DNA of 64,000 nt from UMGS1052 sp045580005 (GCA_045580005.1 JAZNMZ010000003.1:21319-85318), one strand, 5' to 3'; shown: positions 50,456 through 59,304, numbered from the stretch's first letter. Translations and numbers: made by a program. The notes: a model not told the origin generated them from the letters alone.

Positions 50456-51913
50456 TTACTCTTCTTCAGTCAACATTTCTCTCATTTCTTCGATTGTCTC
50501 AAGCCAAGCATCTCTGTTAGCTGCGAAATCAGAAGCGTATGTGTTGTTGCCTGTATCTACCATTGTGCAAAGATCCATATAGAAGTCAGAATACATACAT
50601 CTTGCAGAATCTCTGATAATGGGAAGCATACCTGCCGACTCGTCGTCACGAGTGTTCTTAACTGTCAGAACGATGTCAAAGTATGCAGGGGTAAGCTCCA
50701 TATAGCTGCGGTATGCCATCTCTTCAAGCACTGCAGCTGTCATTTCGAGCTTTGTGTTTGTAACAGGGATGTATGTCATGCCTACCATGTTGGAAGAACG
50801 GCTGATATACTCGGATTTCTCGTCGTACTTCGGGAAAGGAATGATACCGAAGTCAAACTCTACATCACGAAGTCCTACAACCTCATCAAGGAAGAGGTCC
50901 TTGAACATTGCTCTGCCTTCGTTGAATGCATTAACCTGACCTGCCCAGTCTGACATTTCAGCCTTGGCATACTTCTTTCCTGCGAAAAGGTCTATTACCT
51001 TGTCAAAAATGTCTGTAGCAAGGTCTGTGTTCTGGTTGAGAACAGGCATATTGTCGGCATCCTTTTCAACATTCTTGTAACCAAGACCCATAGCAAGAGC
51101 GTCGCTCATTTCCCATGTCCAGCCGACAAGACCATATCTGTCTGTATCCCATTCCTGAATACCGTCACCGTCGAGGTCCTTGGCACCCTTCATAACAAGC
51201 TCTGCGAACTTGTCGTATGTCCATGTGCCGTCGAGAACATCCTGGTAAGGATACTCAAGCTCGAGCTCATCGAAGATGTCCTTGTTGAATACAAGACAGT
51301 CGATAAGTCCGATGTACATAGCGTAGTCACCTGTCATAACATATACCTTGTCGCCGAAGCAAAGGTCCTTTGTGATGTTCTGGTACCACCAGGGCTTGGA
51401 GATGTCGATGTAGGGAAGTGTGTTCCAGTCTACAAAGTTCTTCTGAAGAATAAGCTCGGGCATACCTGTGTGCTGAATATGAGTAAATGCCTGGTATGTA
51501 TCGTCGTTCGACATGATAAGAGTCTGAATCTGCTGTGTACCCTCACGCTGACCTGCGTTATCGGAAGATACGCCACTCTTAACAATGTTCATTTCGATAC
51601 CGAAACGCTCGGCTACCGCTGCGTTTCTCTGATAAACGATATCGTTTACGATATCGCCTGTTTCTTCTTCAGCATAAATCTGCTGTCCTGAGCTACCGAT
51701 AAGAAGCGAGAATTTTTCGCCGTCAAAGCGAACTTCAGCGGGAACGCCGCTCTTTTCTTCGCCGTCGTCGACTTCTACTTCGCCAGAAACATCTGTGTTG
51801 GGTGTTTCGTCTACGGGGGTCTTAACTTCGTCGTCTCCACAGGAAGTAAAGATTGCCATCGTAGGTACCGCTGCAACAAGAAGCGCTGCAAGCAGTGCAA
51901 GTGTTCTTTTCAT
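50456..51913 (-). CDS. Extracellular solute-binding lipoprotein, family 1 (orphan)
   Basis: 485 residues with AGGAGG eight bases before the ATG. Signal peptide with lipobox IFTSC (Cys25), then an acidic linker (26-55) and a sugar-type binding fold (GTWTYDKFAELVMKGAKDL, VNAFNEGRAMF, FGIIPFPKYDEKSEY). A calcium-loop-like DLDGDGIQEWD sits at about 226-236. No permease or ATPase genes flank it: the next genes are the kinase and sufB. It has its own promoter and terminator. It may deliver a sugar to permeases elsewhere. Confidence 0.92.
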   Translation of the reverse strand: MKRTLALLAALLVAAVPTMAIFTSCGDDEVKTPVDETPNTDVSGEVEVDDGEEKSGVPAEVRFDGEKFSLLIGSSGQQIYAEEETGDIVNDIVYQRNAAVAERFGIEMNIVKSGVSSDNAGQREGTQQIQTLIMSNDDTYQAFTHIQHTGMPELILQKNFVDWNTLPYIDISKPWWYQNITKDLCFGDKVYVMTGDYAMYIGLIDCLVFNKDIFDELELEYPYQDVLDGTWTYDKFAELVMKGAKDLDGDGIQEWDTDRYGLVGWTWEMSDALAMGLGYKNVEKDADNMPVLNQNTDLATDIFDKVIDLFAGKKYAKAEMSDWAGQVNAFNEGRAMFKDLFLDEVVGLRDVEFDFGIIPFPKYDEKSEYISRSSNMVGMTYIPVTNTKLEMTAAVLEEMAYRSYMELTPAYFDIVLTVKNTRDDESAGMLPIIRDSARCMYSDFYMDLCTMVDTGNNTYASDFAANRDAWLETIEEMREMLTEEE

Positions 51914-51959
51914 ACAAAAGCCTCCTGAAAAATTGTGTTCACATATTGTGACATACTAT

Positions 51960-51988
51960 ATTTTAACTTAAATACATATAAAAGTCAA
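51960..51988 (-). promoter_or_regulatory. Promoter of the orphan binding-protein gene
   Basis: Minus strand: TTGACT (51983-51988), 17-base spacer, TAAAAT (51960-51965). Confidence 0.75.
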
Positions 51989-51998
51989 TAAGTTTTAC

Positions 51999-52026
51999 AA
52001 AAAAAGAGCCGTACGGTCCTTTTTTT
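51999..52026 (-). terminator. Terminator of the suf genes
   Basis: Near-perfect stem AAAAAGAGCC with GGTCCTTTTT around a GTAC loop. On the minus strand a run of T follows. It starts about 20 bases past the sufB stop. Confidence 0.75.
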
Positions 52027-52047
52027 GTACAATATTACTGTATATTC

Positions 52048-52968
52048 TCAGTTCAAAAATCCTTTTATAATCTGTTCCTCGGCTTCGCTCTCAGAAAGAC
52101 CCAGAGTCATAAGCTTTATAAGCTGCTCGCCTGCTATCTTGCCGATTGCAGCCTCGTGTATCAGCGACGCATCGGTATTGTTGGCGGTAAGTGCAGGACT
52201 TGCAAGCACTCTCGCCTTGTCCATAATAATCGCGTCGCACACGGTATGTCCTGTGCATCTTGCGTTGCCATGGAGAATGCTGACAAAATCCTGACAGCTC
52301 TCGTCCTTCGCGACACTTCGGCTCACGATATTGCACGAGCAGTCGTCACCGTCGAGAAAAGCTTCAAACTCTGCCTTTGCGTTCTGCACACCTGTAGTCA
52401 TGACCTTTTCGTGGACAACAAGGCTTGAGCCTGCGCCAAGATGTGCTGTCGTCTTGCGAAGTGTGTCATCAACACCTGATATCTGAGTTGCTTCCATTTC
52501 CATAGACGCACCCTCGTCGAGGTTTACGACTGTTGTGGGGTTCATAAGGCGCTTGCCCTCTCCCTCTCCGTCGCCATAGTGCTTTTCTATATAGCGAACC
52601 TTACTGTTTTTGCCGACATTGAATGTATGCACGCCGTCATGTGCACTGTCGCCTGCGCCGCAGTTGTGTATGCCGCAGCCTGCAATAATTGTAACATCGC
52701 AGTTGTCGCCAATATGAAAGTCGTTGTAAACGCTCTCACGCAGACCGCTTTCACTGATGATAACTGGAATGTGCAGGCTCTCGTTCTTGGTGCCGTCCTT
52801 GATATAAATATCAATGCCCGAAACATCTGTCTTTGTGACAATATCAATATTTGCGGTAGTGTTGCGCGACTCGCTCTTGCCGTTTTTGCGTATATTATAC
52901 GCTCCGACAGGCAGACTGTCGAGCTCTGCAACTTCCTTGAGTAGCTTTTTTTCAAATATATCCATCAT
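52048..52968 (-). CDS. sufB: SufB/SufD-family Fe-S assembly scaffold, short form
   Basis: 306 residues; classical SufB is about 470 and SufD about 430, so this is the compact form found in archaea and Clostridia (SmsB). Right-handed beta-helix core (GCGIHNCGAGDSAHDGVHTF, VVNLDEGASMEMEATQ) and the family C-terminus with ALTANNTDASLIHEAAIGKI. Either of two adjacent ATGs may be used; the first overlaps the sufC stop and has GAGGAG upstream. Pairs with SufC next door. sufS, sufU and sufD are absent. Confidence 0.9.
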   Translation of the reverse strand: MMDIFEKKLLKEVAELDSLPVGAYNIRKNGKSESRNTTANIDIVTKTDVSGIDIYIKDGTKNESLHIPVIISESGLRESVYNDFHIGDNCDVTIIAGCGIHNCGAGDSAHDGVHTFNVGKNSKVRYIEKHYGDGEGEGKRLMNPTTVVNLDEGASMEMEATQISGVDDTLRKTTAHLGAGSSLVVHEKVMTTGVQNAKAEFEAFLDGDDCSCNIVSRSVAKDESCQDFVSILHGNARCTGHTVCDAIIMDKARVLASPALTANNTDASLIHEAAIGKIAGEQLIKLMTLGLSESEAEEQIIKGFLN

Positions 52969-53708
52969 TTGCTGTCAGCTCCTCTCTTATCGTCGGCGAG
53001 CTTATCTGTAAGCACCTTGCAGGCGCCCTCATCAGACCTTAAAAGCTGCGGAAGAATCTCGTTTTTGTCGCCATATGAGGCAATCTTTCCGTCTTTTATA
53101 TAAACAATCTTGTCTGCCATATTGAGAATTCTTTCCTGATGGCTGATTATAAGAATACTGCCGCGAACCTTTTCGTACATATTTTCAAATACATGGATAA
53201 GATTCTGGAAGCTCCACAGGTCGATACCCGCCTCGGGTTCATCAAAGATGGCAAGCTTTGCCTGACGGGCAAGAGTCATAGCAATCTCAATCCTCTTCAG
53301 CTCGCCGCCCGACAGCGTTCCGTTGAGCTCCCTGTCGATATAGTCTCTCGCGCAAAGTCCCACATCACTCAGGTACTCACAGGCTTCCTTTATTGTTGTG
53401 TCTTTTTTACTCGCAAGCTTAAGCAAATCCTTGACATAAAGGCCCTTGAAATGCACGGGCTGCTGGAAAGCATAGCTTATACCGAGATTGGATCTCTCGC
53501 TGATAGACATATCGGTAATATCAACGCCGTCAAAAATAATCTTGCCTGAGGTCGGCTTGTCTATACCCATAATAACCTTTGCAAGAGTAGATTTACCGCC
53601 CCCGTTTGGCCCTGTAAAGGCAACAAAACGGTCGTCAATCTTAAGGCTTACATCTTTCAGTATTTCCTTGCCGTCTGCCGTAAAGCAGACATTTTGTAAT
53701 TCAAGCAT
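52965..53708 (-). CDS. sufC: Fe-S assembly ATPase SufC
   Basis: 247 residues from the ATG at 53706-53708; a GTG three codons upstream is an alternative. GPNGGGKSTLAKV Walker A, LSGGELKRIEIA signature, and LAIFDEPEAGIDLWSF Walker B, which matches the SufC-like D-loop more than importer ATPases. It drives the SufB scaffold, with which it overlaps by 4 bp. The SufC-SufB-only pair is the minimal SUF system of anaerobes. Confidence 0.93.
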   Translation of the reverse strand: MLELQNVCFTADGKEILKDVSLKIDDRFVAFTGPNGGGKSTLAKVIMGIDKPTSGKIIFDGVDITDMSISERSNLGISYAFQQPVHFKGLYVKDLLKLASKKDTTIKEACEYLSDVGLCARDYIDRELNGTLSGGELKRIEIAMTLARQAKLAIFDEPEAGIDLWSFQNLIHVFENMYEKVRGSILIISHQERILNMADKIVYIKDGKIASYGDKNEILPQLLRSDEGACKVLTDKLADDKRGADSK

Positions 53709-53789
53709 TATTTTCACTCTCTTGTTGTTTTCTTTTTATCTCAATTTAATATTATACAAAATATCTTCTCTTTCGTCAAGAGGATATAG

Positions 53790-54557
53790 CTATTTTTTAA
53801 AGACCCGTCCCGCGCGAAGCTTGTTTTTCCTGTCGGCAGGCTTTTTGTATATATTGCCGCCATCGCACTGAACAAAGGCAAAAGCGACCTTTTTCGCTCC
53901 CGAGGATACAAGCAGGTCGCGGCAGGCCATGGCTGAAGCTCCAGTTGTTATAATGTCGTCTATAATGATTACCTTTTCGGGAATTTTTATGCTATTTATA
54001 AGACGGAAGCTCAATTTTGCGTTTTTGAACCTGTTGCGCTGCGAAAGATGCTTCTGTTCATAGGTTACGGGAGCTTCATAGAATCCTGCCCTACGCAGGA
54101 GCGCGCCCGCTCCTGATACCGATTTCTGCAGAATTTTTGTCTTTATTATCTCCTCGCAATGGTCGACGCCGAAAAGGCGCTTCTTTGCCGCAGTTCTCGG
54201 GATATAGGTGATAAAGTAGCTGTCGCTGTCGGGTATGTTTGCGATAGCTCTTCCCAGATACTCTGCAAACACTCTTGAAATCGCCTCGGATTTTTTATGC
54301 TTCATCCTTGCCACGAGTCTTCTCGGCAGATTTTCGCACAGTTCAAACACTCCGACACCAAAGCTGCCGTCGACATTAACTGTCGGATAGGTCGCAGTTT
54401 TGTCAAGTTCGCGCCTGCACGCTTCGCAAAGACTGTTGTCCTGCTCATCCACAATCTCGCCGCAGACGGCACACTTGCACGGGTAGACAAATCTTCTCAA
54501 TTTGTGAAAGAGTCTATACCTTTGTGCAAAGCCTGTTACTTTCTGTAATATATACAA
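53790..54557 (-). CDS. comF: ComF-family phosphoribosyltransferase-like protein
   Basis: 255 residues from a TTG at 54557; an in-frame stop just upstream leaves no better start. N-terminal zinc-binding cysteines (PCKCAVCGE and SLCEACRREL), then a phosphoribosyltransferase fold with YIPRTAAKKRLFGVDHCEEI, HLSQRNRFKNAK, and the PRPP motif VIIIDDIITTGAS near 208-220. ComF is needed for DNA uptake in transformation of some Bacillota, but homologues occur in non-competent species. It stands alone between suf and jag. Confidence 0.92.
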   Translation of the reverse strand: MYILQKVTGFAQRYRLFHKLRRFVYPCKCAVCGEIVDEQDNSLCEACRRELDKTATYPTVNVDGSFGVGVFELCENLPRRLVARMKHKKSEAISRVFAEYLGRAIANIPDSDSYFITYIPRTAAKKRLFGVDHCEEIIKTKILQKSVSGAGALLRRAGFYEAPVTYEQKHLSQRNRFKNAKLSFRLINSIKIPEKVIIIDDIITTGASAMACRDLLVSSGAKKVAFAFVQCDGGNIYKKPADRKNKLRAGRVFKK

Positions 54558-54584
54558 TCACTCACTTTTGGAAGTAAAATTTTT

Positions 54585-54609
54585 AAAGACGGCTGCAATA
54601 GCCGTCTTT
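54585..54609 (-). terminator. Terminator after jag
   Basis: Nine-base stem AAAGACGGC (54585-54593) with GCCGTCTTT (54601-54609), five bases past the jag stop. Confidence 0.75.
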
Positions 54610-54613
54610 TTAA

Positions 54614-55291
54614 TCAGTCTTCTGTTTCTTCATCGCCGGGAGCAATGACAACGCGTCTGTCGCTGTCGGCTCCGATAGAATATGTGTGAACCCCGCGGAT
54701 GTTCTGAATTTCAGAATGGATAATTCTGCGCTCATACGCTGCCATAGGCTCAAGAGTCATACTCTTCTTGTAGTTTGCAACCTTGCCTGCCATGCGGCGT
54801 GCGAGCTGCTTTAATGTTTCCTCTCTCTTTGCACGGTAGTTTTCCACATCAATGCAAACCTTGATATACTGGCGCTTATCGGGATCCTTGGGGAATCTGC
54901 TTGCCGCGAGATTTGCAAGGTACTGAACAGAATCAAGCACCTCTCCGTGTCTGCCGATGAGAACTCCGAGTCCGTTACCCTTGATTTCAACAAATATGTC
55001 CTTTTCCACGGTGCTCTTGCCCTCGGGAATCTTCTCATCCACCTTGACAAGCTCTGCCACAGCGTCAATACCCATATTCTTGATAAGGGTATTGAGGAAG
55101 TCGAGAGTGAGATCCTCTGCCGAATCTGTCGCCATAACCTTTACCTTAGCGTCCTGAGAGCCGATGCCGAAAAGGCCTTTCTTTGCTTCTTCGAGCACTT
55201 CCCAGGTAACAGATGACGCATCCCTGCCGAGCTTTTCCGCACCGAGTGCGACAGCAGCCTCGACAGTCTTTGCCGTAACTGTAATTTCCAT
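54614..55291 (-). CDS. jag: RNA-binding protein Jag/KhpB (SpoIIIJ-associated)
   Basis: 225 residues with AAGGAG ten bases before the ATG. Jag_N domain (1-55, EVLEEAKKGLFGIGSQDAKVKV), KH domain (about 85-150, VEIKGNGLGVLIGRHGEVLD) and C-terminal R3H (MTLEPMAAYERRIIHSEIQ). Cytosolic RNA binder that works with KhpA in cell elongation and division control. It follows yidC as in most Bacillota, ending the rpmH-rnpA-yidD-yidC-jag run. Confidence 0.97.
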   Translation of the reverse strand: MEITVTAKTVEAAVALGAEKLGRDASSVTWEVLEEAKKGLFGIGSQDAKVKVMATDSAEDLTLDFLNTLIKNMGIDAVAELVKVDEKIPEGKSTVEKDIFVEIKGNGLGVLIGRHGEVLDSVQYLANLAASRFPKDPDKRQYIKVCIDVENYRAKREETLKQLARRMAGKVANYKKSMTLEPMAAYERRIIHSEIQNIRGVHTYSIGADSDRRVVIAPGDEETED

Positions 55292-55369
55292 AAATACAAT
55301 ACTCCTTTTACTTACACCCGCATGGCGGGCCGATTTTATATATTAAAAATATATTCTGCTCTTTTGCGG

Positions 55370-56761
55370 TTAAGGACGGCGCTTTGCCTTGGGAGCTACG
55401 CCCTTTTCGCGGATTTTTTCAAGATAGTCGGACTTTATACCCTTTCTGGCATAGATAAAGGGCGAGTTGGACTTTTTCTTCTTGGTGACAGACTTTTTCT
55501 TTATGGGAGCTCTTTCGAGCGCCTCTGAGGAGGGCTCGTCATCACTGTCGTCTACTGCGACAACATTTCTCTTGCTCTTTTTGCCTTTCATAAGAAGCTC
55601 TGCCTCCCTGATTTCCTCAGGTGTGGGAGCCTTTACAGGGAAAAGCTTGAAAAGTAGAATCTGCTGACCGATAGAAATAACATTCTGGAATATCCAGTAA
55701 ACACCCACAACGGCAGAAACAGAGAAACTGAACCACAAAATCATAAGCGACATTGTCCAGTCCATAAACTTCATAGAGCCTTCCTGCTGCTGGCCGGCAT
55801 TGGGGTTATATGTGAACTTGCGGATAACCTTGCTTGTGAAGAAAGAAGCAAAGAAAACAAGAATCGGGACAACAACAAGCCATGATTTGAAATCAGGAGT
55901 GTCCATAAGATTGAGTTTTCCGCCAAAAAGGCTTACACCGTTGTAGAACTCAGTGAGGCTTTCGCTGAGTCCCGCATCGTTCATAAACACATCAAAAGCT
56001 GACTTGAGCTCCTGCGGTGCCTTTGAAATATGGTGAAGCGCGTCTGTCTGAGTCATTCTTGTGCCAAGCTCAAGACCAAACTGCTCGATATGATTTGTGA
56101 AGAATTCACCCATAGCCGAAATCTTGTCGGCGGTAAAGCTGAAAACACTCGAAACAGGCTGTCTTATTGCATTATAAAGTGCGATAATGATGGGGAACTG
56201 CACAAGAAGAGGCAGACATCCGCCCATGGGGTTATACTTCTCGTCGGCATAAAGCTGCTGGATTTCCTCCTGCATCTTCATCTGGGTGGCCCTGTCGTTT
56301 CTGCCGGCATACTTCTTCCTGATAGCCTCCTGCTTGGGAGCGATACGCGCCATAATCTGCTGGCTCTTTTGCTGCTTTATGGAAAGGGGCAAAAGAAGAA
56401 GCTTTACCGCAAGGGCAAAAATAAAGATTGCAAGAATAAAGTTGCCGAAAAGGTTATAAATAGCACCAAGCGCTACACCAAACCAGTTGTAAAGGAATGC
56501 AAAAATTCCGCCGCCGCTTGCTTCAACCGTCACCTTTTCTTTTGTATCAAGCTCTGCATAGGGAGTCTTGTCCTCGTCCTCCGCAACCTGAGGGGGTTCT
56601 GCCGTCGGCTCTTCTGCAGACTCTGCAGATTCGTACGGTATCATAAGCCCGTTTTCTGTCTGCTCAGGCACGGCATCTTCGGGCTGTGCAAAAGCCGAAA
56701 ATGTGCAAATGGTAAATATTAGGGTTATACAAAACAAAACCGATAAAGTTTTCTTCATCAT
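55370..56761 (-). CDS. yidC: Membrane protein insertase YidC/Oxa1
   Basis: 463 residues. Signal peptide ending in AFAQ, an acidic Pro/Glu stretch (about 28-70), then the insertase core with five helices: WFGVALGAIYNLFGNFILAIF, the hydrophilic loop PKQEAIRKKYAGRNDRATQM, GGCLPLLVQFPIIIALYNAIR, and later WTMSLMILWFSFSVSAVVGVYWIFQN. The C-terminal tail is strongly basic (about 400-463, KGKKSKRN, IKKKSVTKKKKS) and probably contacts ribosomes. AAGGAG precedes the first of two adjacent ATGs. Confidence 0.97.
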   Translation of the reverse strand: MMKKTLSVLFCITLIFTICTFSAFAQPEDAVPEQTENGLMIPYESAESAEEPTAEPPQVAEDEDKTPYAELDTKEKVTVEASGGGIFAFLYNWFGVALGAIYNLFGNFILAIFIFALAVKLLLLPLSIKQQKSQQIMARIAPKQEAIRKKYAGRNDRATQMKMQEEIQQLYADEKYNPMGGCLPLLVQFPIIIALYNAIRQPVSSVFSFTADKISAMGEFFTNHIEQFGLELGTRMTQTDALHHISKAPQELKSAFDVFMNDAGLSESLTEFYNGVSLFGGKLNLMDTPDFKSWLVVVPILVFFASFFTSKVIRKFTYNPNAGQQQEGSMKFMDWTMSLMILWFSFSVSAVVGVYWIFQNVISIGQQILLFKLFPVKAPTPEEIREAELLMKGKKSKRNVVAVDDSDDEPSSEALERAPIKKKSVTKKKKSNSPFIYARKGIKSDYLEKIREKGVAPKAKRRP

Positions 56762-56837
56762 TTACATCTCCTTGATGTTGTCAATTATAAGTGTCTTTGT
56801 ATGCAAAACCGTTAAAAGGTGTTATTTTCGATACGAA

Positions 56838-57050
56838 TCACGGAACATAGTCTATTCCGCCACGGCTAAAGGGATTGCAGCGCAAAACCCGCCAGAACGC
56901 GAGCGCTCCGCCCTTAAAAAAGCCGTGCTTTTCAAAAGCGCAAAGTGCATACTCCGAGCAGGTAGGATAATACTTGCAGCAAGGTCTGCGCTTAAGCTTT
57001 GAAAGATATTTTCTGTAAAATTTAATTAAAGCAATACAAATATACTTCAT
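56838..57050 (-). CDS. yidD: Membrane protein insertion efficiency factor YidD
   Basis: 70 residues, the standard size. The YidD signature is complete: IKFYRKYLSKLKRR, CCKYYPTCSEYALCAFEKHG, then GGALAFWRVLRCNPF with GGIDYVP at the end. Small membrane-associated helper of YidC. It overlaps the rnpA stop by 4 bp. Confidence 0.97.
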   Translation of the reverse strand: MKYICIALIKFYRKYLSKLKRRPCCKYYPTCSEYALCAFEKHGFFKGGALAFWRVLRCNPFSRGGIDYVP

Positions 57051-57442
57051 TTTTTCTTTTTATTAAATGTATTTTTAATATCATAAAAATCTTCTTTTGA
57101 AAGAATAGAGCGCAAAGCTCTTGTCATATCCCCCGATTTCATATAAGGGGCAAAGGCTGCAGCTCTTGCGGCAATGACAATGATATATCCGTCTTTTATA
57201 TATTCAGCACAGTTGCGGTACGCTACTCTTATAAGTCTTTTTACCCGGTTTCTCTTACAAGCCTTGCCGAGCTTGCGGTTTACTGTAATACCGAGAAGTG
57301 TACGAGGAATGCTGCCGTCGGGCGTCTTTTTATAATTACGCATAACATATACGGCGCAGTATTTGCTTACTTCGCACTTGCCTTTTGTATATGCCTTTGA
57401 AAACAGGTGATTTTCGGTAAGGGGGAGGATAAACTTTTTCAT
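57047..57442 (-). CDS. rnpA: RNase P protein component
   Basis: 131 residues from the ATG at 57440-57442, with a weak GAGAAAAAG upstream. The long frame further upstream runs through the rpmH-rnpA gap and is not coding. Begins MKKFILPLTENHLFSKAY. The RNR-type RNA-binding motif is present as GKACKRNRVKRLIRVAYR. It binds the catalytic RNA encoded by rnpB at 35640-35995. Confidence 0.95.
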   Translation of the reverse strand: MKKFILPLTENHLFSKAYTKGKCEVSKYCAVYVMRNYKKTPDGSIPRTLLGITVNRKLGKACKRNRVKRLIRVAYRNCAEYIKDGYIIVIAARAAAFAPYMKSGDMTRALRSILSKEDFYDIKNTFNKKKK

Positions 57443-57612
57443 TTTTCTTTTTCTCAATCGCAAGACCGTCAAAAAATTCCCGTCATAAGTCACAAAAAGG
57501 GTGCGTGACATTATCCGACGAAAAGTGCCGGGAGTCATAGCACCCTGATTTTGTGATGTCTGAACAATCAAACTGACAAAAATCTTTTGTCAAGGCAGAG
57601 CCTGCAAAACTC

Positions 57613-57747
57613 TTAGTATGTGAGTCTTGCTCTACCCTTCATGCGTCTTCTCTTAAGAACCTTTCTGCCGTTTGAGGTTTTCATACGCTTTCTGAAGCCG
57701 TGTTCTTTCTTTCTCTGACGCTTCTTGGGCTGATATGTTCTAACCAT
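57613..57747 (-). CDS. rpmH: Ribosomal protein L34
   Basis: 44 residues, ATG at 57745-57747, TAA at 57613-57615; GAGGTG lies seven bases upstream. The L34 core is complete (VRTYQPKKRQRKKEHGFR, then MKTSNGRKVLKRRRMKGR). Too short for a usual ORF list but unmistakable. It leads the rpmH-rnpA-yidD-yidC-jag cluster. Confidence 0.98.
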   Translation of the reverse strand: MVRTYQPKKRQRKKEHGFRKRMKTSNGRKVLKRRRMKGRARLTY

Positions 57748-57838
57748 TTTTTAGCACCTCACTTTCTTTCACTGTGTCGGTCTTATATGTCAATGTCAAA
57801 CTGATTTTTACATCTGCATATTTTGCCGATATACGGAT

Positions 57839-57868
57839 ATTATATACCAAACGCATACATATTGTCAA
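57839..57868 (-). promoter_or_regulatory. Promoter of the rpmH cluster
   Basis: Minus strand: TTGACA (57863-57868), 18-base spacer, TATAAT (57839-57844). About 90 bases before rpmH. Confidence 0.85.
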
Positions 57869-57939
57869 GTAGATTTTTTCTTATTTTTCAAAAAAATCCG
57901 TATTTTTAAAGAAATGCTCGCATATTCTTAAAAATTAAC

Positions 57940-58353
57940 TCATATTTTTGACCTGTCAAGGTAGGTTTGCAGTATAATCTGCGCCGAAAGTGTGTCGATT
58001 GCCTCTTTTCGCTTCTTGCCGTAGGTTCCTGTTTCTGACATATAGCCTGCGGCGAGTATCGTTGTGCGGCGTTCGTCAACAAGCTCTGTCTTGACTCCTG
58101 CAAGCTCCTGTACAAGCTCAGAAAACTTGCGTGTTCTCTCGGCTCTTTCACCCTCGGTACCGTTCATATTCTTGGGCAAACCGATAACAACAAGCTCTGC
58201 ACTGTATTCTTTTACTTTTTCAGACACAATTACGGCAGCGTTTTTTATACCTGTAACCTTAAATGTGCCTATTCCTCCGGCAAGAAAACCTGTGGGGTCT
58301 GACACTGCAAGCCCCATGCGCGCCTCGCCGAAATCCACTCCTAATATTCTCAA
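57940..58353 (-). CDS. ruvX: RuvX/YqgF-family RNase H-fold nuclease
   Basis: 137 residues from a TTG start with GGAG eight bases upstream. RNase H-like fold: GVDFGEARMGLAVSD (first Asp), VIGLPKNMNGTEGERAERTR, and ELVDERRTTILAA with the later acidic residues (KEAIDTLSAQIIL). Works in pre-16S rRNA processing or Holliday junction resolution. Eighteen bp after the esterase gene; probably the last gene of that operon. Confidence 0.95.
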   Translation of the reverse strand: MRILGVDFGEARMGLAVSDPTGFLAGGIGTFKVTGIKNAAVIVSEKVKEYSAELVVIGLPKNMNGTEGERAERTRKFSELVQELAGVKTELVDERRTTILAAGYMSETGTYGKKRKEAIDTLSAQIILQTYLDRSKI

Positions 58354-58371
58354 TGTATTTTCTCCGTTATT

Positions 58372-59304
58372 TTATTTTAAAAGCGGCAGGAAAAACTGAT
58401 AATTCATATCATCCCAGCCGGGTAACGACTCGTGTCCGTGATTCGGAAAAACCTCAAGCCTCTTTTTTGACCTTATTGCGTTATATGCCGCGAGCTGTGT
58501 GGGAACAGGACAAACAACATCGCGAAGAGCCGTCGCGAACATAACCTCGCCTTTTATGCGTGAGGTAAAATTCTTGACATCTATATATCCGAGCATTTCG
58601 TAAATCTCATCCTCGTGTCTGCGCTCGGGATCGTACTTTTCAAAATAGCTTTCTGCGAGGGTACTATACTCGCCCGAAAAGTCGCAAAGATACGGAAAAG
58701 CAGGCGCAGCTCTTTTTATCTCAGGCACAAGGCTTGCACAGATAAGACTGAGCGCTCCCCCTTGCGAGCCGCCGTATACTCCGAGCCTGTCGGAATCTAC
58801 ATACGGTAGATTTTTTACAATCTTTGCAACAAGATAAACATCAAGGTATATGTGCCTGTATGTGAGGTGTTCTCTTCCAAGATTCAATCCCTGTACCGCC
58901 TGCAAAAGCTCTTTGTCGACAGACACATCACCGTACTCAGATTTTCCCGCCTGTCCCCTGCAGTCAAGCGCCGCCACAACAAACCCCGATGCGGCATACT
59001 GCATATACAGCGAAAAATCGACCGAGCTTCCGCCGTAGCCGTGGAATGTGAGAAGTGCGGGAGCCTTGTCCTTTATGCACTTTGGCGCAAGCAGTTTTGC
59101 ATAAACTCTCGCATTATTTGTGCCTGTAAAATACAAGTCAAAGCAATCGACTACAGGTGAGGGGAAATCAGCAAGAGTTATACTCACATCAAGAGGCAGG
59201 CTGTCTGCGAGAGCAATGCTCTCTTCCCAGAAGCCGTCAAAATCGGCAGGTTTGCTTCTTGCTCCCATATATTTTCCGAATTTTTCAAGAATATTCTCGG
59301 TCAT
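58372..59304 (-). CDS. Acetylxylan-esterase-like alpha/beta hydrolase (AXE1 family)
   Basis: 310 residues, usual for CE7/AXE1. No signal peptide, so cytosolic. The triad can be placed at Ser180 (GVYGGSQGGALS), Asp262 (ATALRDVVCP) and His291 (FPNHGHESL). The family acts on acetylated xylo-oligosaccharides and cephalosporin C. Three bases separate it from the DUF896 gene. Together with the two SGNH hydrolases upstream it suggests removal of acyl groups from imported or external glycans. Confidence 0.92.
   Translation of the reverse strand: MTENILEKFGKYMGARSKPADFDGFWEESIALADSLPLDVSITLADFPSPVVDCFDLYFTGTNNARVYAKLLAPKCIKDKAPALLTFHGYGGSSVDFSLYMQYAASGFVVAALDCRGQAGKSEYGDVSVDKELLQAVQGLNLGREHLTYRHIYLDVYLVAKIVKNLPYVDSDRLGVYGGSQGGALSLICASLVPEIKRAAPAFPYLCDFSGEYSTLAESYFEKYDPERRHEDEIYEMLGYIDVKNFTSRIKGEVMFATALRDVVCPVPTQLAAYNAIRSKKRLEVFPNHGHESLPGWDDMNYQFFLPLLK

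Noticed and set aside
57442..57571. N-terminal extension of RnpA from the longer open frame
   Set aside because: The extra 43 residues do not resemble RnpA and cross the rpmH-rnpA gap; the family start MKKFILPL is at 57442.
57748..57939. Replication origin next to rpmH
   Set aside because: No dnaA gene, no cluster of TTATNCACA boxes and no AT-rich unwinding block were seen; only the rpmH promoter.
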